The notes: generated by a model from the sequence alone, not told the origin. A stretch of DNA of 29,154 nt from Streptomyces varsoviensis (GCF_000718635.1 NZ_JOBF01000045.1:1-29154), one strand, 5' to 3'; shown: positions 1 to 7,859, numbered from the stretch's first letter. Numbers and translations are program-made.

Positions 1-1
1 C

Positions 2-1072
2 CAGCAGCGGCAGCTCTGCCCGCTGGGGGTGGGGCAGCGCGCGCTCGGCGTCGATTCCAGCCTCGCCGGATGGACGTACCGCACCCTGGCCCTGCGGGTG
101 GAGAGCCTCGACGACCCGGAGGGCGGCCTGCGGCTTTGGCTGCCGCTCATCGACGGGGTGGAGCGGCTGGGCGTATTGGAGGCCCGCACCGAGGTGCTCG
201 ACGGCGCGCGCATGCGCCGCTGTCGGGCGCTCGCGGCGCTCCTCGCGCCCATCATCACCTCCAAACGGGCCTATAGCGACACTTTCGTACGCCAGGCGCG
301 TACCCAGCCGATGCAACTGCCCGCCGAGATGGTGCGGGCCTTCCTGCCGCCGCGCACGATCGGCAACGAGCAGGCGGTGTCCACGGCCGTACTGGAGCCC
401 GCCTACGAACTGGGCGGCGACGCGTTCGACCACTCCATGACCCAGGGCACGCTGCACGCCGCCATCATCGACTCGATGGGCCACGACCTGGCCGCCGGGC
501 TGGCCACCTCCGTCGCGCTGGCGGGCTGCCGCAGCGGCCGCCGGGCCGGCGCGGACCTGCCCGAGACCGTGGACACCGTCGATCACGCGCTGGCCCAATG
601 GCTGCCCGACCGGTTCGCCACCGGCATCTTCCTGCAACTGGACCTCACCAGCGGCCACCTGCGCTGGATCAACTGCGGCCACCCGCCGCCCCTGCTCATC
701 CGCCACCACACCGTCCTCGACCACGTCCTGGAGCGCCCCGGCCAGCTCCCGCTCGGCCTGCCCGCGACGCTCAACCCCGAACCGCGTACGGTCCACGCCG
801 CCGACCTGGAGCCGGGCGACCGGGTCCTCCTCTACACCGACGGCGTCACCGAGGCCCGGGACGCCGGCGGCACCCTGCTGGGCCTGGAACGCTTCACGGA
901 CACGATCATCCGGGCCACGGCCGGCGGCGAACTGGCCTTCGAGACCCTGCGCCGCCTGATCCACTTCATCGTCGACGACCAGTGCAACGAGCTACGGGAC
1001 GACGCCACCCTCCTCCTGGTGGAGTGGGGCCCCGACTCCTGGGCACCGGGCGGCGACGCCTTCACCGGATGA
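2..1072 (+). CDS. PP2C/SpoIIE-type serine phosphatase, 5' partial
   Basis: The frame is open from base 2, so the 5' end is cut by the window; the first usable start inside is GTG at 29. Counted from that GTG, residues ~30-80 look like the end of a GAF-type sensor module (LRLWLPLIDGVERLGVLEA). Residues ~100-335 are a SpoIIE/RsbU-like PP2C domain with the expected metal-binding acidic patches: GGDAFD near 129-134, DSMGHDLAAG near 148-157, an INCGHPPP segment, YTDGVTEARD, and a final DDATLL. Proteins of this family dephosphorylate anti-sigma-factor antagonists in Streptomyces partner-switching pathways; the substrate here is unknown. No anti-sigma or antagonist gene is adjacent in the window. 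It converges on the response regulator gene, with about 210 bases between them. The family call is firm; the exact length is not. Confidence 0.9.
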   Translation, partial: QQRQLCPLGVGQRALGVDSSLAGWTYRTLALRVESLDDPEGGLRLWLPLIDGVERLGVLEARTEVLDGARMRRCRALAALLAPIITSKRAYSDTFVRQARTQPMQLPAEMVRAFLPPRTIGNEQAVSTAVLEPAYELGGDAFDHSMTQGTLHAAIIDSMGHDLAAGLATSVALAGCRSGRRAGADLPETVDTVDHALAQWLPDRFATGIFLQLDLTSGHLRWINCGHPPPLLIRHHTVLDHVLERPGQLPLGLPATLNPEPRTVHAADLEPGDRVLLYTDGVTEARDAGGTLLGLERFTDTIIRATAGGELAFETLRRLIHFIVDDQCNELRDDATLLLVEWGPDSWAPGGDAFTG

Positions 1073-1283
1073 CACCCGCCCCACAGGACCGGATGACACC
1101 ACCACGACCAGCCACCGCACCGGTGCCGCCGGGGGCGGGGGCGGCGGATCATGTTCCGTCGCCGGCCGCTGAAGTCGTGGTCCTGGCCACCCGGTTGCTG
1201 TCTCCGAGGCGCGAGGCGCGAGGCGTCCACGAACTGAGATGAGAAGCGGGCGTCGGGCGTCCGCCCCCGTGACGTTGCGGCCC
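1073..1283. other. Intergenic gap between convergent genes
   Basis: No credible gene is seen. A GC-rich imperfect hairpin (GCCGCC at 1125-1130 with GGCGGC at 1140-1145) could serve as a weak factor-independent terminator between the phosphatase and the response regulator. No T-run follows, as is common in Streptomyces, so this is only a suggestion. Confidence 0.3.
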
Positions 1284-1934
1284 TCAGCGAGTGAGGCCGG
1301 CGTCGCGGGCGAGGAGGGCGGCCTGTACCCGGTTGGTGACGTCGAGCGCGGTGAGGATGCGGCTGACGTGGGCTTTGACGGTGCTTTCCCGCATGCCGAG
1401 CCGCTGCGCGATGTCGGCGTTGGTGTCGCCTTCGGCGAGGAGGGCCAGGACGTCCGTCTCTCGGGGCGTGAGCGAGGCGACGCGGGTGTGGGCGCCGGCG
1501 GCCTGGGGCCGGTTGGTGCGGTGATAACGGTCGATGAGGCGCCGGGCGGCGGCGGGGTGGAGCATGGCGGAGCCCGCCGCGACGAGGTGGACCGCGCGCA
1601 GGATCTCGGCGGGGTCGGTGTCCTTGAGGAGGAAGCCGTCGGCGCCGGCGGCCAGGGCGTTGTAGACGTACTCGTCGAGGTCGAAGGTGGTCAGCACGAT
1701 GATCCTCGGCGGGTGCGGCAGGGCGCGCAGGCGGGCGGTGGCGGTGATGCCGTCCATGCGGGGCATGCGGATGTCGACGAGGGCGACGTCGACGCGGTGG
1801 GCGGTGGCCGTCTCGATGGCGTGCAGGCCGTCGGCGGCCTGGGCGACGACGTCGATGCCCTCGTCGCCGGTGAGCAGGTCGCTGAGGCCGAGACGTACGA
1901 GCGCGTCGTCATCGACGATCATGGTGCGGATCAT
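1284..1934 (-). CDS. NarL/FixJ-family response regulator
   Basis: This 216-residue protein has an N-terminal receiver domain. It shows the acidic pocket VDDD at residues 7-10, the phospho-acceptor Asp54 in ALVDIRMPRMDG, Thr82/83, and the conserved Lys104 in LLKD. A LuxR-type helix-turn-helix lies at ~154-210 (LTPRETDVLALLAEGDTNAD, then ESTVKAHVSRIL). It should bind DNA when phosphorylated by the kinase encoded immediately upstream on the same strand. The ATG at 1934 overlaps the kinase stop in a TGATG-like arrangement (kinase ends at 1931), so the two are translationally coupled. A palindrome upstream of the kinase gene is the obvious candidate target. The length and all key residues are normal for the family; the regulated function is unknown. 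Confidence 0.95.
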   Translation of the reverse strand: MIRTMIVDDDALVRLGLSDLLTGDEGIDVVAQAADGLHAIETATAHRVDVALVDIRMPRMDGITATARLRALPHPPRIIVLTTFDLDEYVYNALAAGADGFLLKDTDPAEILRAVHLVAAGSAMLHPAAARRLIDRYHRTNRPQAAGAHTRVASLTPRETDVLALLAEGDTNADIAQRLGMRESTVKAHVSRILTALDVTNRVQAALLARDAGLTR

Positions 1935-3154
1935 GCGGGGCCGATCTGCTCGGAGGCGGAGGCGGAGGCGGAGGCTGAGGCGGGGCCGGGGCCGGGGCCG
2001 GGGGCGGGGTGCGGGATACGGGCGGCCAGGCGCCAGGAACCGGCGCCGCCGGGCCCGGCGGTGAGGTGCCCGCCGAGCGCTTCGACGCGTTCGCGCAGAC
2101 CGACCAGGCCGAAGCCGGAGGGCACGGCCTGCCGGGTGGGGGTGCCGGCGGTGTTGATGATCTCGACGAGGGTGGCGGGCGGCCGGTAGTCGACGCGTAC
2201 GCGGACGGGCGCGTCGGGGGCGTGCTTGCGGGCGTTGGTCAGGGCTTCCTGCACGAGGCGGAAGACGGCGAGCCGGTGAGCGGCGGGGGCCTCTTCGGGG
2301 GCGCCGTCGATGACGGTGTCGATGTGCTGCGCGGCGGCCCTGGCCTGCTCGATCACTTCTCGGACGTCGCGCAGGACCGGCGCCGGCCGCTCCGCGGGGG
2401 AGGGAGCGCCCCTCGTGGTGGGGTCGCCCGTCGTGGTGGCGGCGTCCGGGGTGCGTAGGGCGCCCAGGACGTCGCGCAGGTCGGTGAGAGCGTCGGTGGA
2501 GGCCGTACGCAGCAGTAGGAGGCGTTCGACGACGGACGAGGGCAGGCTGTCCTTCCTGGTGGCCAGGACACCGGTGTGTAGGGCGATCAGGCTGAGCCGG
2601 TGGGCGAGGACGTCATGCATTTCCGCGGCGATCGCCGAGCGTTCGGCGACGCGGGCGGCCTGCTCGCGCAGTTCCCGTTCGATCCGCAGGTGCTCGACCT
2701 GCGCGTTGAGCGCCCGTACGAGTCGGCGGCGGTTGCCCATCCACAGCCCTGCCACGATGGCCAGCAGCAGGAAGAGGCTGGAGCCGTACTGCTGCGGCCG
2801 CCACAGCGAGATCGCCGGGCGCAGGAGGGCGTTGCCGGTCAGCGCGACGGCGGCGCAGGCCACGGCCGCGGGGACATGACGGTCGGCGGCGAGTTGGAAC
2901 AGCGCCAGGAGCAGCAGCGACAGCATGGGCCACCCCCATACCCCGGCCGCCGCTGTCGTCACGGCGGGGGCGAGCAGCCAGTGCCCCGGACGCAGCAGCA
3001 GGAGTGCGCCGCAGACCCCGGCGGCCGCGGTGCGGAGCGTGAGGTACTGGCCGTCGGCGGTCGAAGCGCCGTTCTGCACGGCTCCCAGAGTCAGCAATGT
3101 GACCACGGCGTACCGGCCGTAGGCGGCCCAGTTCTGGCTCCGTTCCTGATGCAC
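1931..3154 (-). CDS. Sensor histidine kinase (HisKA_3 type)
   Basis: This is a 407-residue membrane kinase. Residues ~15-140 are hydrophobic and hold about four to five membrane segments with no large external sensor domain. A short coiled linker precedes the HisKA_3 dimerisation domain, with phospho-acceptor His180 in AAEMHDVLAHRLSLIA. The HATPase domain follows at ~290-385, with NARKHAPDAP (N box) and GFGLVGLRERVEALGG (G box). It is the partner of the overlapping downstream NarL-type regulator. The C-terminus is a low-complexity Pro-Gly and Ala-Ser tail encoded by tandem hexanucleotides, probably length-variable between strains. The ligand is unknown; kinases of this architecture often sense envelope stress. 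The ATG at 3154 has only a weak ribosome-binding site, so the start is moderately certain. Confidence 0.93.
   Translation of the reverse strand: MHQERSQNWAAYGRYAVVTLLTLGAVQNGASTADGQYLTLRTAAAGVCGALLLLRPGHWLLAPAVTTAAAGVWGWPMLSLLLLALFQLAADRHVPAAVACAAVALTGNALLRPAISLWRPQQYGSSLFLLLAIVAGLWMGNRRRLVRALNAQVEHLRIERELREQAARVAERSAIAAEMHDVLAHRLSLIALHTGVLATRKDSLPSSVVERLLLLRTASTDALTDLRDVLGALRTPDAATTTGDPTTRGAPSPAERPAPVLRDVREVIEQARAAAQHIDTVIDGAPEEAPAAHRLAVFRLVQEALTNARKHAPDAPVRVRVDYRPPATLVEIINTAGTPTRQAVPSGFGLVGLRERVEALGGHLTAGPGGAGSWRLAARIPHPAPGPGPGPASASASASASEQIGPA
1952..2005. repeat. Tandem hexanucleotide repeats in the kinase 3' end
   Basis: On the plus strand, GGAGGC occurs four times in a row (1952-1975), followed by a variant TGAGGC and then GGGGCC about three times (1982-1999) running into GGGGCG. 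On the minus strand these encode the alternating Ser-Ala and Pro-Gly tail of the histidine kinase. The unit is six bases, so slippage would keep the frame. Confidence 0.85.
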
Positions 3155-3211
3155 CCGTAAATCGTAGTTGCGCGGCGGCCCCCTCCGTGTTCGACGTTCT
3201 ACGACGACAAC

Positions 3212-3229
3212 CCCCTACTTTCGTAGGGG
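3212..3229. promoter_or_regulatory. Palindromic operator candidate between kinase and methyltransferase genes
   Basis: CCCCTAC (3212-3218) and GTAGGGG (3223-3229) form a perfect 7-bp inverted repeat around TTTC. It lies between the divergent kinase (start 3154) and methyltransferase (start 3287) genes, 57 bases from each. A NarL-type regulator is encoded in the adjacent operon, so autoregulation and control of the methyltransferase are plausible; that is inference from position. Confidence 0.55.
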
Positions 3230-3286
3230 AGGGCGGCCGTACAAGGGCTGATTTGCAGGATTGCCGGCGTTCATAGCGTCGAAGCC

Positions 3287-4036
3287 ATGGACGACTGGAC
3301 CACCTCATACGAACGTGTCCCCGCATACGAACGTGTCCCCGCGCGGCGCGGCGCCGGGGGTTGGATGTTCCTTCGCGAAGCGGCCCGCGATCTGCGCACC
3401 ACCGGCGCCATCGCCCCCAGCGGCAAGGCACTGGCCCGCCTGCTCACCGCCCCGGCGATCGCGTACGGCGCGCGTCCGCTGAACGTCCTGGAGGCGGGGG
3501 CGGGCACGGGGACGGTCACCCGCGCTCTCATCGCCCGCCTCTCACCCGGCAGCCGCCTGGACATCGTCGAGGCCAACCCCCGCTTCGCCGCCCGCCTGCG
3601 CCACCTCGTCCGTAGCCACCCGTCTCTGGCGGGCGACGGCGAACGCGTCCGCGTGCACCACGCGCTCGTCGAACAACTCGACACCGACCGCCGCTACGAC
3701 ATGATCGTCTCCGGTCTGCCCTTCACCAACTTCACTCCCGCCCAGGTCGAAACGATCATGTCCCGGTACATGGAGCTGCTGGAACCCGGCGGCACCCTCA
3801 CCTACTTCGCCTACCGAGGCACCCGCTACGCCCGCACCCTGACCGCCACCCGCGCCGAAGCCCGCCGCCACCACAAGGTCGAGGAAGTCCTGGCCTCCTA
3901 CCACCGCCAGTACGCCACCACCTCCCACACCACCTGGGCCAACCTGCCCCCGGCCAAGGTCTGGCAACTACACCACCCCACACCCCGAGCCACCCCAGCC
4001 CCCGCCCTGCCCGCGCTGACGGACCGCGTCAGGTAA
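3287..4036 (+). CDS. Class I SAM-dependent methyltransferase, PmtA-like
   Basis: This 249-residue soluble protein has the SAM-binding motif I VLEAGAGTGTVTRAL starting at residue ~68, an acidic motif II residue in DIVEANPRF, and SGLPFTNFTPAQV at ~142. The last stretch resembles the motif IV region of phospholipid N-methyltransferases of the PmtA type and of some rRNA dimethylase relatives. It may methylate a membrane lipid headgroup, though the substrate cannot be told from sequence. It is divergent from a two-component operon and shares its palindromic upstream region, which suggests control by that system. The 5' end contains an 18-bp tandem duplication encoding YERVPA twice. An internal ATG at 3365 has a better GGGGG ribosome-binding site, so the true protein may lack the first 26 residues. 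Its stop abuts the convergent gene that follows. Confidence 0.85.
   Translation: MDDWTTSYERVPAYERVPARRGAGGWMFLREAARDLRTTGAIAPSGKALARLLTAPAIAYGARPLNVLEAGAGTGTVTRALIARLSPGSRLDIVEANPRFAARLRHLVRSHPSLAGDGERVRVHHALVEQLDTDRRYDMIVSGLPFTNFTPAQVETIMSRYMELLEPGGTLTYFAYRGTRYARTLTATRAEARRHHKVEEVLASYHRQYATTSHTTWANLPPAKVWQLHHPTPRATPAPALPALTDRVR
3306..3341 (+). repeat. 18-bp tandem duplication in the methyltransferase 5' end
   Basis: CATACGAACGTGTCCCCG occurs at 3306-3323 and again at 3324-3341 with no difference. It encodes a duplicated YERVPA in the first 20 residues. This either lengthens a dispensable N-terminus or, if translation starts at 3365, lies in the leader. Confidence 0.9.
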
Positions 4037-4405
4037 TCACTCGCGGCAAAGAGGGCCGCCCCCGCCACGTTGTCGATCGAGATAGTCGACCAATTCCCTC
4101 TCACTGCGGCGCAGTCGAACAGCCTCGCCCTCAGGCAGGAACCCGAGCGCGTCGACAAGGACACGCGCTCGGGGAATATGAACCATCGCACCGGAATAAA
4201 TCCGACACCCCGAGCACCACGCCAAGCCGACACACCGCTCGAACATCGCGGACTCGGGCGGATGGACACGAAACTGGTAGGAGCGAACCGCTGTCCCACA
4301 GACAGCGCACATCCGTCGCCCACCATCCAGAACCGTGTCCCAGGCAGCGACCTTGCCCCAAGCCCGCCGCCCGCCCGTCGCTCCCCAAGCCGTCATACGC
4401 GGCAT
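4037..4405 (-). CDS. Small Cys-rich (zinc-ribbon-like) protein
   Basis: The 122-residue reading frame carries CAVC at residues 33-36, Cys58 and CSGC at 64-67. This is an arrangement expected of a small zinc-binding fold, followed by a charged helical C-terminus (EAVRLRRSERELVDYLDRQ). The ATG at 4405 follows GAGAGGGA closely. An alternative ATG at 4396 and an internal one at 4312, directly before the first Cys pair, are possible; the conserved part begins at 4312. The gene converges with the methyltransferase with no bases between their stops. I recognise the general type of small Cys-rich Streptomyces protein but no specific function; zinc binding is inferred from cysteine spacing only. Confidence 0.6.
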   Translation of the reverse strand: MPRMTAWGATGGRRAWGKVAAWDTVLDGGRRMCAVCGTAVRSYQFRVHPPESAMFERCVGLAWCSGCRIYSGAMVHIPRARVLVDALGFLPEGEAVRLRRSERELVDYLDRQRGGGGPLCRE

Positions 4406-4506
4406 TCCCTCTCACCCCCTCCATCAGGTGTCACCGAAGGCCCTTCCTCACCTCCGTCGCACTGGAACGTGACAGCGCCCTGTTCGTTCTTGCGAATGCC
4501 TCCTGC

Positions 4507-4512
4507 CTATGA
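4507..4512 (+). promoter_or_regulatory. Candidate -10 element
   Basis: TATGAT lies about 190 bases upstream of the gene starting at 4701 and just ahead of a short frame with a strong ribosome-binding site. A -35 element is not clear; TTCTTG lies about 15 bases upstream. Weak evidence. Confidence 0.3.
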
Positions 4513-4543
4513 TCAAGGCACGGGGGCACGGGGGAGGAGCGAG

Positions 4544-4678
4544 ATGCCGGGGAATTCCGATCGTGAATTCGGGCGCCTCACACCAAGACGGTGGGAAAGC
4601 AGACCACGAACCCGGAGACGTGCTGCCGCAGAAGGCCGGCAACAACGCGTCACATATGCCGCGCCGCGTAGTACGTGA
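4544..4678 (+). CDS. Possible 44-residue Arg-rich small protein
   Basis: This short frame starts with ATG at 4544 directly after a strong ribosome-binding site (GGGGAGGAGCGAG) and a TATGAT hexamer about 35 bases further up. The product would be very basic (many Arg, no hydrophobic segment). It ends 22 bases before the next start at 4701, so it could be a leader peptide or the first gene of a small operon. There is no recognisable family and Arg-rich composition is common in non-coding GC-rich frames, so this is a weak call. Confidence 0.25.
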   Translation: MPGNSDREFGRLTPRRWESRPRTRRRAAAEGRQQRVTYAAPRST

Positions 4679-4700
4679 GGGAATCGAAGGAGAGACAGGC

Positions 4701-5150
4701 ATGGCGACGTGGGGGCTGATCCTGGAGACAACGGTCGGTTCGGGGGAGCGCAAACACACCGAGGCGTACGTGATAGCGCACGTGGAGGGCGGCCGCGAGA
4801 CGGCCCTGGCGGAGCTGGAAAGGCGGGCGCGCGCCTATACGCCGGAACACCCCAGGAGCCCCAAACGTCGTCGCCTCTTCCGCGACGGCGATGGCTTTCT
4901 GCTGGTTGTCGACGGCGCGTGGCAGACCCACGCCACCCGCTTCTCCGCTGCTGAACTCTTGGAGGACACTGACCGCCCGACGCCAGTGGCACGGAACAGT
5001 GATGAACCCGCCGCAGTTGAGAAACCGTCAGGCATGACACCGGAACCCCTCCCACCGCCCCTGGCCCCGCCCCCGCCGCCGTCAGTGGAGCGCTATGAGG
5101 ATGGCGTTCCGGTGAGACCAGCATGGCTCGGGCGTACGGACCTGCCATAG
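4701..5150 (+). CDS. Hypothetical protein with Pro-rich C-terminus
   Basis: This 149-residue protein starts at ATG 4701, chosen because GAAGGAGAG lies at 4686-4694 and the protein becomes ordered there (MATWGLILETTVGSGERKHTEAY). Residues 1-90 look like a compact alpha/beta domain, with a helix around ETALAELERRARAY and strands at RRRLFRDGDGFLLVVDG. The tail is acidic and proline-rich (PEPLPPPLAPPPPP). There is no signal peptide or membrane segment. The domain style is common in small hypothetical proteins of Streptomyces, but I cannot name a function. It is followed by about 200 bases without a gene and then the Mrr-like nuclease gene in the same direction. Confidence 0.7.
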   Translation: MATWGLILETTVGSGERKHTEAYVIAHVEGGRETALAELERRARAYTPEHPRSPKRRRLFRDGDGFLLVVDGAWQTHATRFSAAELLEDTDRPTPVARNSDEPAAVEKPSGMTPEPLPPPLAPPPPPSVERYEDGVPVRPAWLGRTDLP

Positions 5151-5352
5151 GCGCGACGTACGGATTCCGCTTCCGTCGGTTCCAGCCCCCGGCATCCCTG
5201 CGCCCCGGCCCTCAACGGAAGCGGCAGGCTGGCGTCCACGAGCAAGGCCAGCAAGGCCACAAGGCGAACCAGCGCCGGCCGCCGTGCCGGATAGATGCCC
5301 GAGCGGATGGACAAGTAGCAGCGGCAGGCAACCGATCCGGGGAGGGGCGGAC

Positions 5353-5928
5353 ATGGGAACGATGCTGCTGGTCGTGTTAGCCGTGGTGGCCGGGGCTCTG
5401 GTGGTCGGGGGACTGATGCGCGCCGGGCGTCGTGAGGCGAGCGCCGAACGGGCCCGGCTGGCGGAGCAGGCCCGCGTCCAGGCGCTGCGGTCGATGGAGG
5501 CGGTCTGGACGCTGGGGGATCGCGAGTTCGAGGAGTACGTCGCGGAGCTGTGCCGCAGGGACGGCTGCACCCAGGTACAGCGTGTCGGCGGCGCCAACGA
5601 CCTCGGCGCCGATGTGACGGGCCGGCTACCCGACGGTCGCAAACTGGTCGTGCAGTGCAAGCGGTACGCCAAGCACCGCACGGTCGGCAGCCCGGACCTC
5701 CAGAAATTCAACGGCACCGCCCGCGACGAGCACAGGGCGGACACCCCGCTCTTCGTCGCCTCCTGCAAGTTCACCAAGCAGGCCCGAGCCTTCGCGGCCC
5801 GCCACCATCTGGTCCTCATCGATGTCGACCTCCTCGGGTTCTGGCACAGCGGTACCCCCCTGACGAGCATCCTGGCCCTCGACATCAGCCGATCCGGAAC
5901 CAACCGCAAACTGACCCCGGACAGCTGA
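5353..5928 (+). CDS. Membrane-anchored Mrr-type restriction endonuclease
   Basis: This 191-residue protein starts at ATG 5353 after GGAGGGG at 5341-5347. Residues ~4-20 form one hydrophobic membrane segment (MLLVVLAVVAGALVVGGLM), then a basic helix to ~45. Residues ~52-175 are an Mrr-like PD-(D/E)xK nuclease domain: the FEEYVAELCRRDG helix, catalytic Asp87 in DLGADVTG, and Gln101-Cys-Lys103 in VVQCKRYAK. Known Mrr-family proteins cut modified or foreign DNA. A form tethered to the inner membrane could act on incoming DNA, which is inference. No methyltransferase or other restriction gene adjoins, consistent with a type IV-like enzyme. The active-site residues are intact. Confidence 0.88.
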   Translation: MGTMLLVVLAVVAGALVVGGLMRAGRREASAERARLAEQARVQALRSMEAVWTLGDREFEEYVAELCRRDGCTQVQRVGGANDLGADVTGRLPDGRKLVVQCKRYAKHRTVGSPDLQKFNGTARDEHRADTPLFVASCKFTKQARAFAARHHLVLIDVDLLGFWHSGTPLTSILALDISRSGTNRKLTPDS

Positions 5929-6146
5929 AAACCCCGCCGCTCCGCCGCGCCCAGCCGAGAGCGGGCAGGACCATTTGCAATGAGCGGCCAGAAGGCGTAC
6001 ACGATCCAGGAACCGGAGACCGTGGCGGTATATCCACGGAACCGGGCCTGGCTCCCAGTTCTGGACCAGGCGCTTCCAAGTGGCCGACGCCAACGCGTGG
6101 TTGGCCTCCGCCGAGGCAGCATGAGCAGGGTGTAGAGCCGGTGACC

Positions 6147-6392
6147 ATGGTCGCGGCACCATGCCGGAGCAGTGCGCAGACCGGGGCCAGCAGCGCGGAT
6201 GCATCCTCCACGGTCGGCCTGATCAGTCGCGAGCGCCGCGACCACGCGGCGGCGCTGCGTGCCCAGGAGGTGGCCGAGGCCGAGACCGCCGAACGGCTGC
6301 GGATCGCACGGGAACTGTACGACATGGGCGCGCACAGCGTCGGCATCATCGCCATCCAAGCCGGTGTGGGCAGCCGGGTCATCCAGACCTAG
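6147..6392 (+). pseudogene. Histidine kinase remnant
   Basis: From about 6220 the frame reads ERRDHAAALRAQEVAEAETAERLRIARELYDMGAHSVGII and then AIQAGVGSRVIQT. This is clearly the HisKA_3 dimerisation helix of an actinobacterial sensor kinase, normally ERLRIARELHDVVAHS. The phospho-acceptor His of the RELHD motif is Tyr here. The frame stops at 6390-6392, where the kinase should continue into its ATPase domain. The upstream part has no membrane segments. The IS5-type element begins right after the stop, so the kinase was probably cut by that insertion. The 5' limit is uncertain (ATG at 6147 shown). Confidence 0.7.
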
Positions 6393-7304
6393 GCCGTGTG
6401 TCGGAAGTGGATCTTGGCCTGTGAATGATCTCAGTTCATGAGCCGAGGAGATCTCACGGACGAGCAGTGGGCAGTGCTGGAGCCGTTGTTGCCGAAGGGC
6501 ACAAAGGCAGGGCGGCCGCCCGTGTGGCCGCGGCGACGGTTGATCGACGGCATACGGTTCCGGATACGTACCGGTGTTCCGCGGCGTGATGTACTTGCCG
6601 TATACGGGCCGTGGGGAAGGCTCTACGACCTGTTCCGCCGATGGCAGCGGAACGGCACCTGTCAGCGGCTCCTCACCCGGCTCCAGTCCTTGGCCGATGC
6701 GAGGGGTGCGATCACGTGGGACGTCGACTCCACGGTATGCCGCGCCCAGCAGCATGCGGCCGGGGCCCGGAAGCAGGGCCATCTCCAGAAGGAACCGCCG
6801 GGCGGCGTATTTACCGAGCCCGTTGATCACGGGCTGGGACGCTCGCGCGGCGGGTTCACCACCAAGCTGCACCTGAACGTCGAGCAGGGCCAGAAACCCA
6901 TGTCGGTCGTGGTGACGGCAGGGCAGCGCGGAGACTCGCCGCAGTTCGAACCCGTGCTTGCAAAGGTCCGTGTGCCCCGCATCGGACCGGGCCGGCCACG
7001 TGTCCGTCTCGACCGCGTGCGGGCCGAAAAGGCGTACGCCTCCCGTAGGAACCGCGACTATCTGCGCCGCCGCGGAATCCGCTGCACCATCCCGGACAAG
7101 GCCGACCAGGCCGCAACTGCCGAAAGCTCGGCGCGCGGCGGTCGGCCGCCGTACTTCGCCCCAGCCGACTACCGCGAGTGCCATGCGGTCGAGTGCGGGA
7201 TCAACCGACTCAAGAGACACCGAGCCGTCGCTACACGCTACGACAAGCTCGCGGTCCGCTATGAGGCGACCGTGATGGTCGCTGCCATCAACGAGTGTCT
7301 GTGA
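6393..7304 (+). mobile_element. IS5-family insertion sequence, right end unclear
   Basis: The element appears to start just after TA at 6391-6392, with a terminus-like GGCCGTGTGTCGG, and carries a single IS5-type transposase gene. I could not find the matching inverted repeat after the transposase stop: only 18 bases separate it from the stop codon of the VOC pseudogene on the other strand. The right end was therefore probably lost or falls within those bases. Boundaries are approximate. Confidence 0.55.
6438..7304 (+). CDS. IS5-family transposase
   Basis: This full-length 288-residue DDE transposase has the DUF4096-type N-terminal domain ([29 protein letters not shown]). The first catalytic Asp is in [16 protein letters not shown], and the [31 protein letters not shown] segment carries the catalytic Glu. 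At the second catalytic position, usually ADKAYSS in this group, the sequence is AEKAYAS, so an Asp has become Glu. That may impair strand transfer, though the frame is intact. It interrupts a kinase gene on its left and abuts a VOC pseudogene on its right. Confidence 0.92.
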   Translation: MSRGDLTDEQWAVLEPLLPKGTKAGRPPVWPRRRLIDGIRFRIRTGVPRRDVLAVYGPWGRLYDLFRRWQRNGTCQRLLTRLQSLADARGAITWDVDSTVCRAQQHAAGARKQGHLQKEPPGGVFTEPVDHGLGRSRGGFTTKLHLNVEQGQKPMSVVVTAGQRGDSPQFEPVLAKVRVPRIGPGRPRVRLDRVRAEKAYASRRNRDYLRRRGIRCTIPDKADQAATAESSARGGRPPYFAPADYRECHAVECGINRLKRHRAVATRYDKLAVRYEATVMVAAINECL

Positions 7305-7322
7305 CCTGAATGCTTATGGGGT

Positions 7323-7730
7323 CTACGAGTTGGACCAGTCGCGAGTGGACAGCACCAGCAGATAGCCGTCGGGGTCCTCAAAGCCATACCCCAGGTGTCC
7401 CAGTACGGATTATGGGCGGGCACTCGCTTTCCGCCATGCCGCTCGAGCTGCTCCACGAGGGAGTCGGGCACTGGATCGCCGAGATAGATGACCAGCAGGT
7501 CTTCAGCGGTTGGCCGTGGCTCCAAAGGAGCGGCGGGCTCGTGAACGAGTTCAAGATGCCAGCTGGCTTCGGGCCAGCCGACCATCAGGAGCGAGCTCCG
7601 GCAGGGTACCGTCCGCTGCATGCTGATACAGGACATCGAGGCCGAGACCTGAAACCCAGAAGCGTTCAGCCGCTTGGAGGTCACGTGAAGGTCGGGCGAT
7701 GCGGATGTGAGCTGAGGCGCCAGTCGACAT
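7323..7730 (-). pseudogene. VOC/glyoxalase-family protein, two frameshifts
   Basis: The gene starts at ATG 7730 after AGGGAGA and reads SAHIRIARPSRDLQAAERFW, then VSGLGLDVLYQHAADGTLPE, a typical first beta-alpha-beta unit of vicinal oxygen chelate proteins. Near 7600 the frame must change to continue as LLMVGWPEASWHLELVHEP and VIYLGDPVPDSLVEQL. Near 7390 a second change (one base missing after TGGGGT) gives GFEDPDGYLLVLSTRDWSNS and a stop at 7323. Related proteins are metal-dependent lyases, dioxygenases or bleomycin/fosfomycin-type resistance proteins; the role here is unknown. It is inactive as written unless the two indels are sequencing errors. Confidence 0.8.
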
Positions 7731-7859
7731 TGTTCTCCCTTGGGACAGGGACAGGCCCCGCATGAACCAGTGGGTGTGCCCGTGGGCTTGGATAGCAGCG
7801 AGCTTAGAGATCAAGTGACTGTCTGCCATCGGGCGCTGGTCCTAGGTGTATTGATCACG

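Noticed and set aside
5980..6135. 51-residue plus-strand frame starting MSGQKAYTIQEPETVAVYPR
   Set aside because: No ribosome-binding site and no recognised family; it lies in a decayed region.
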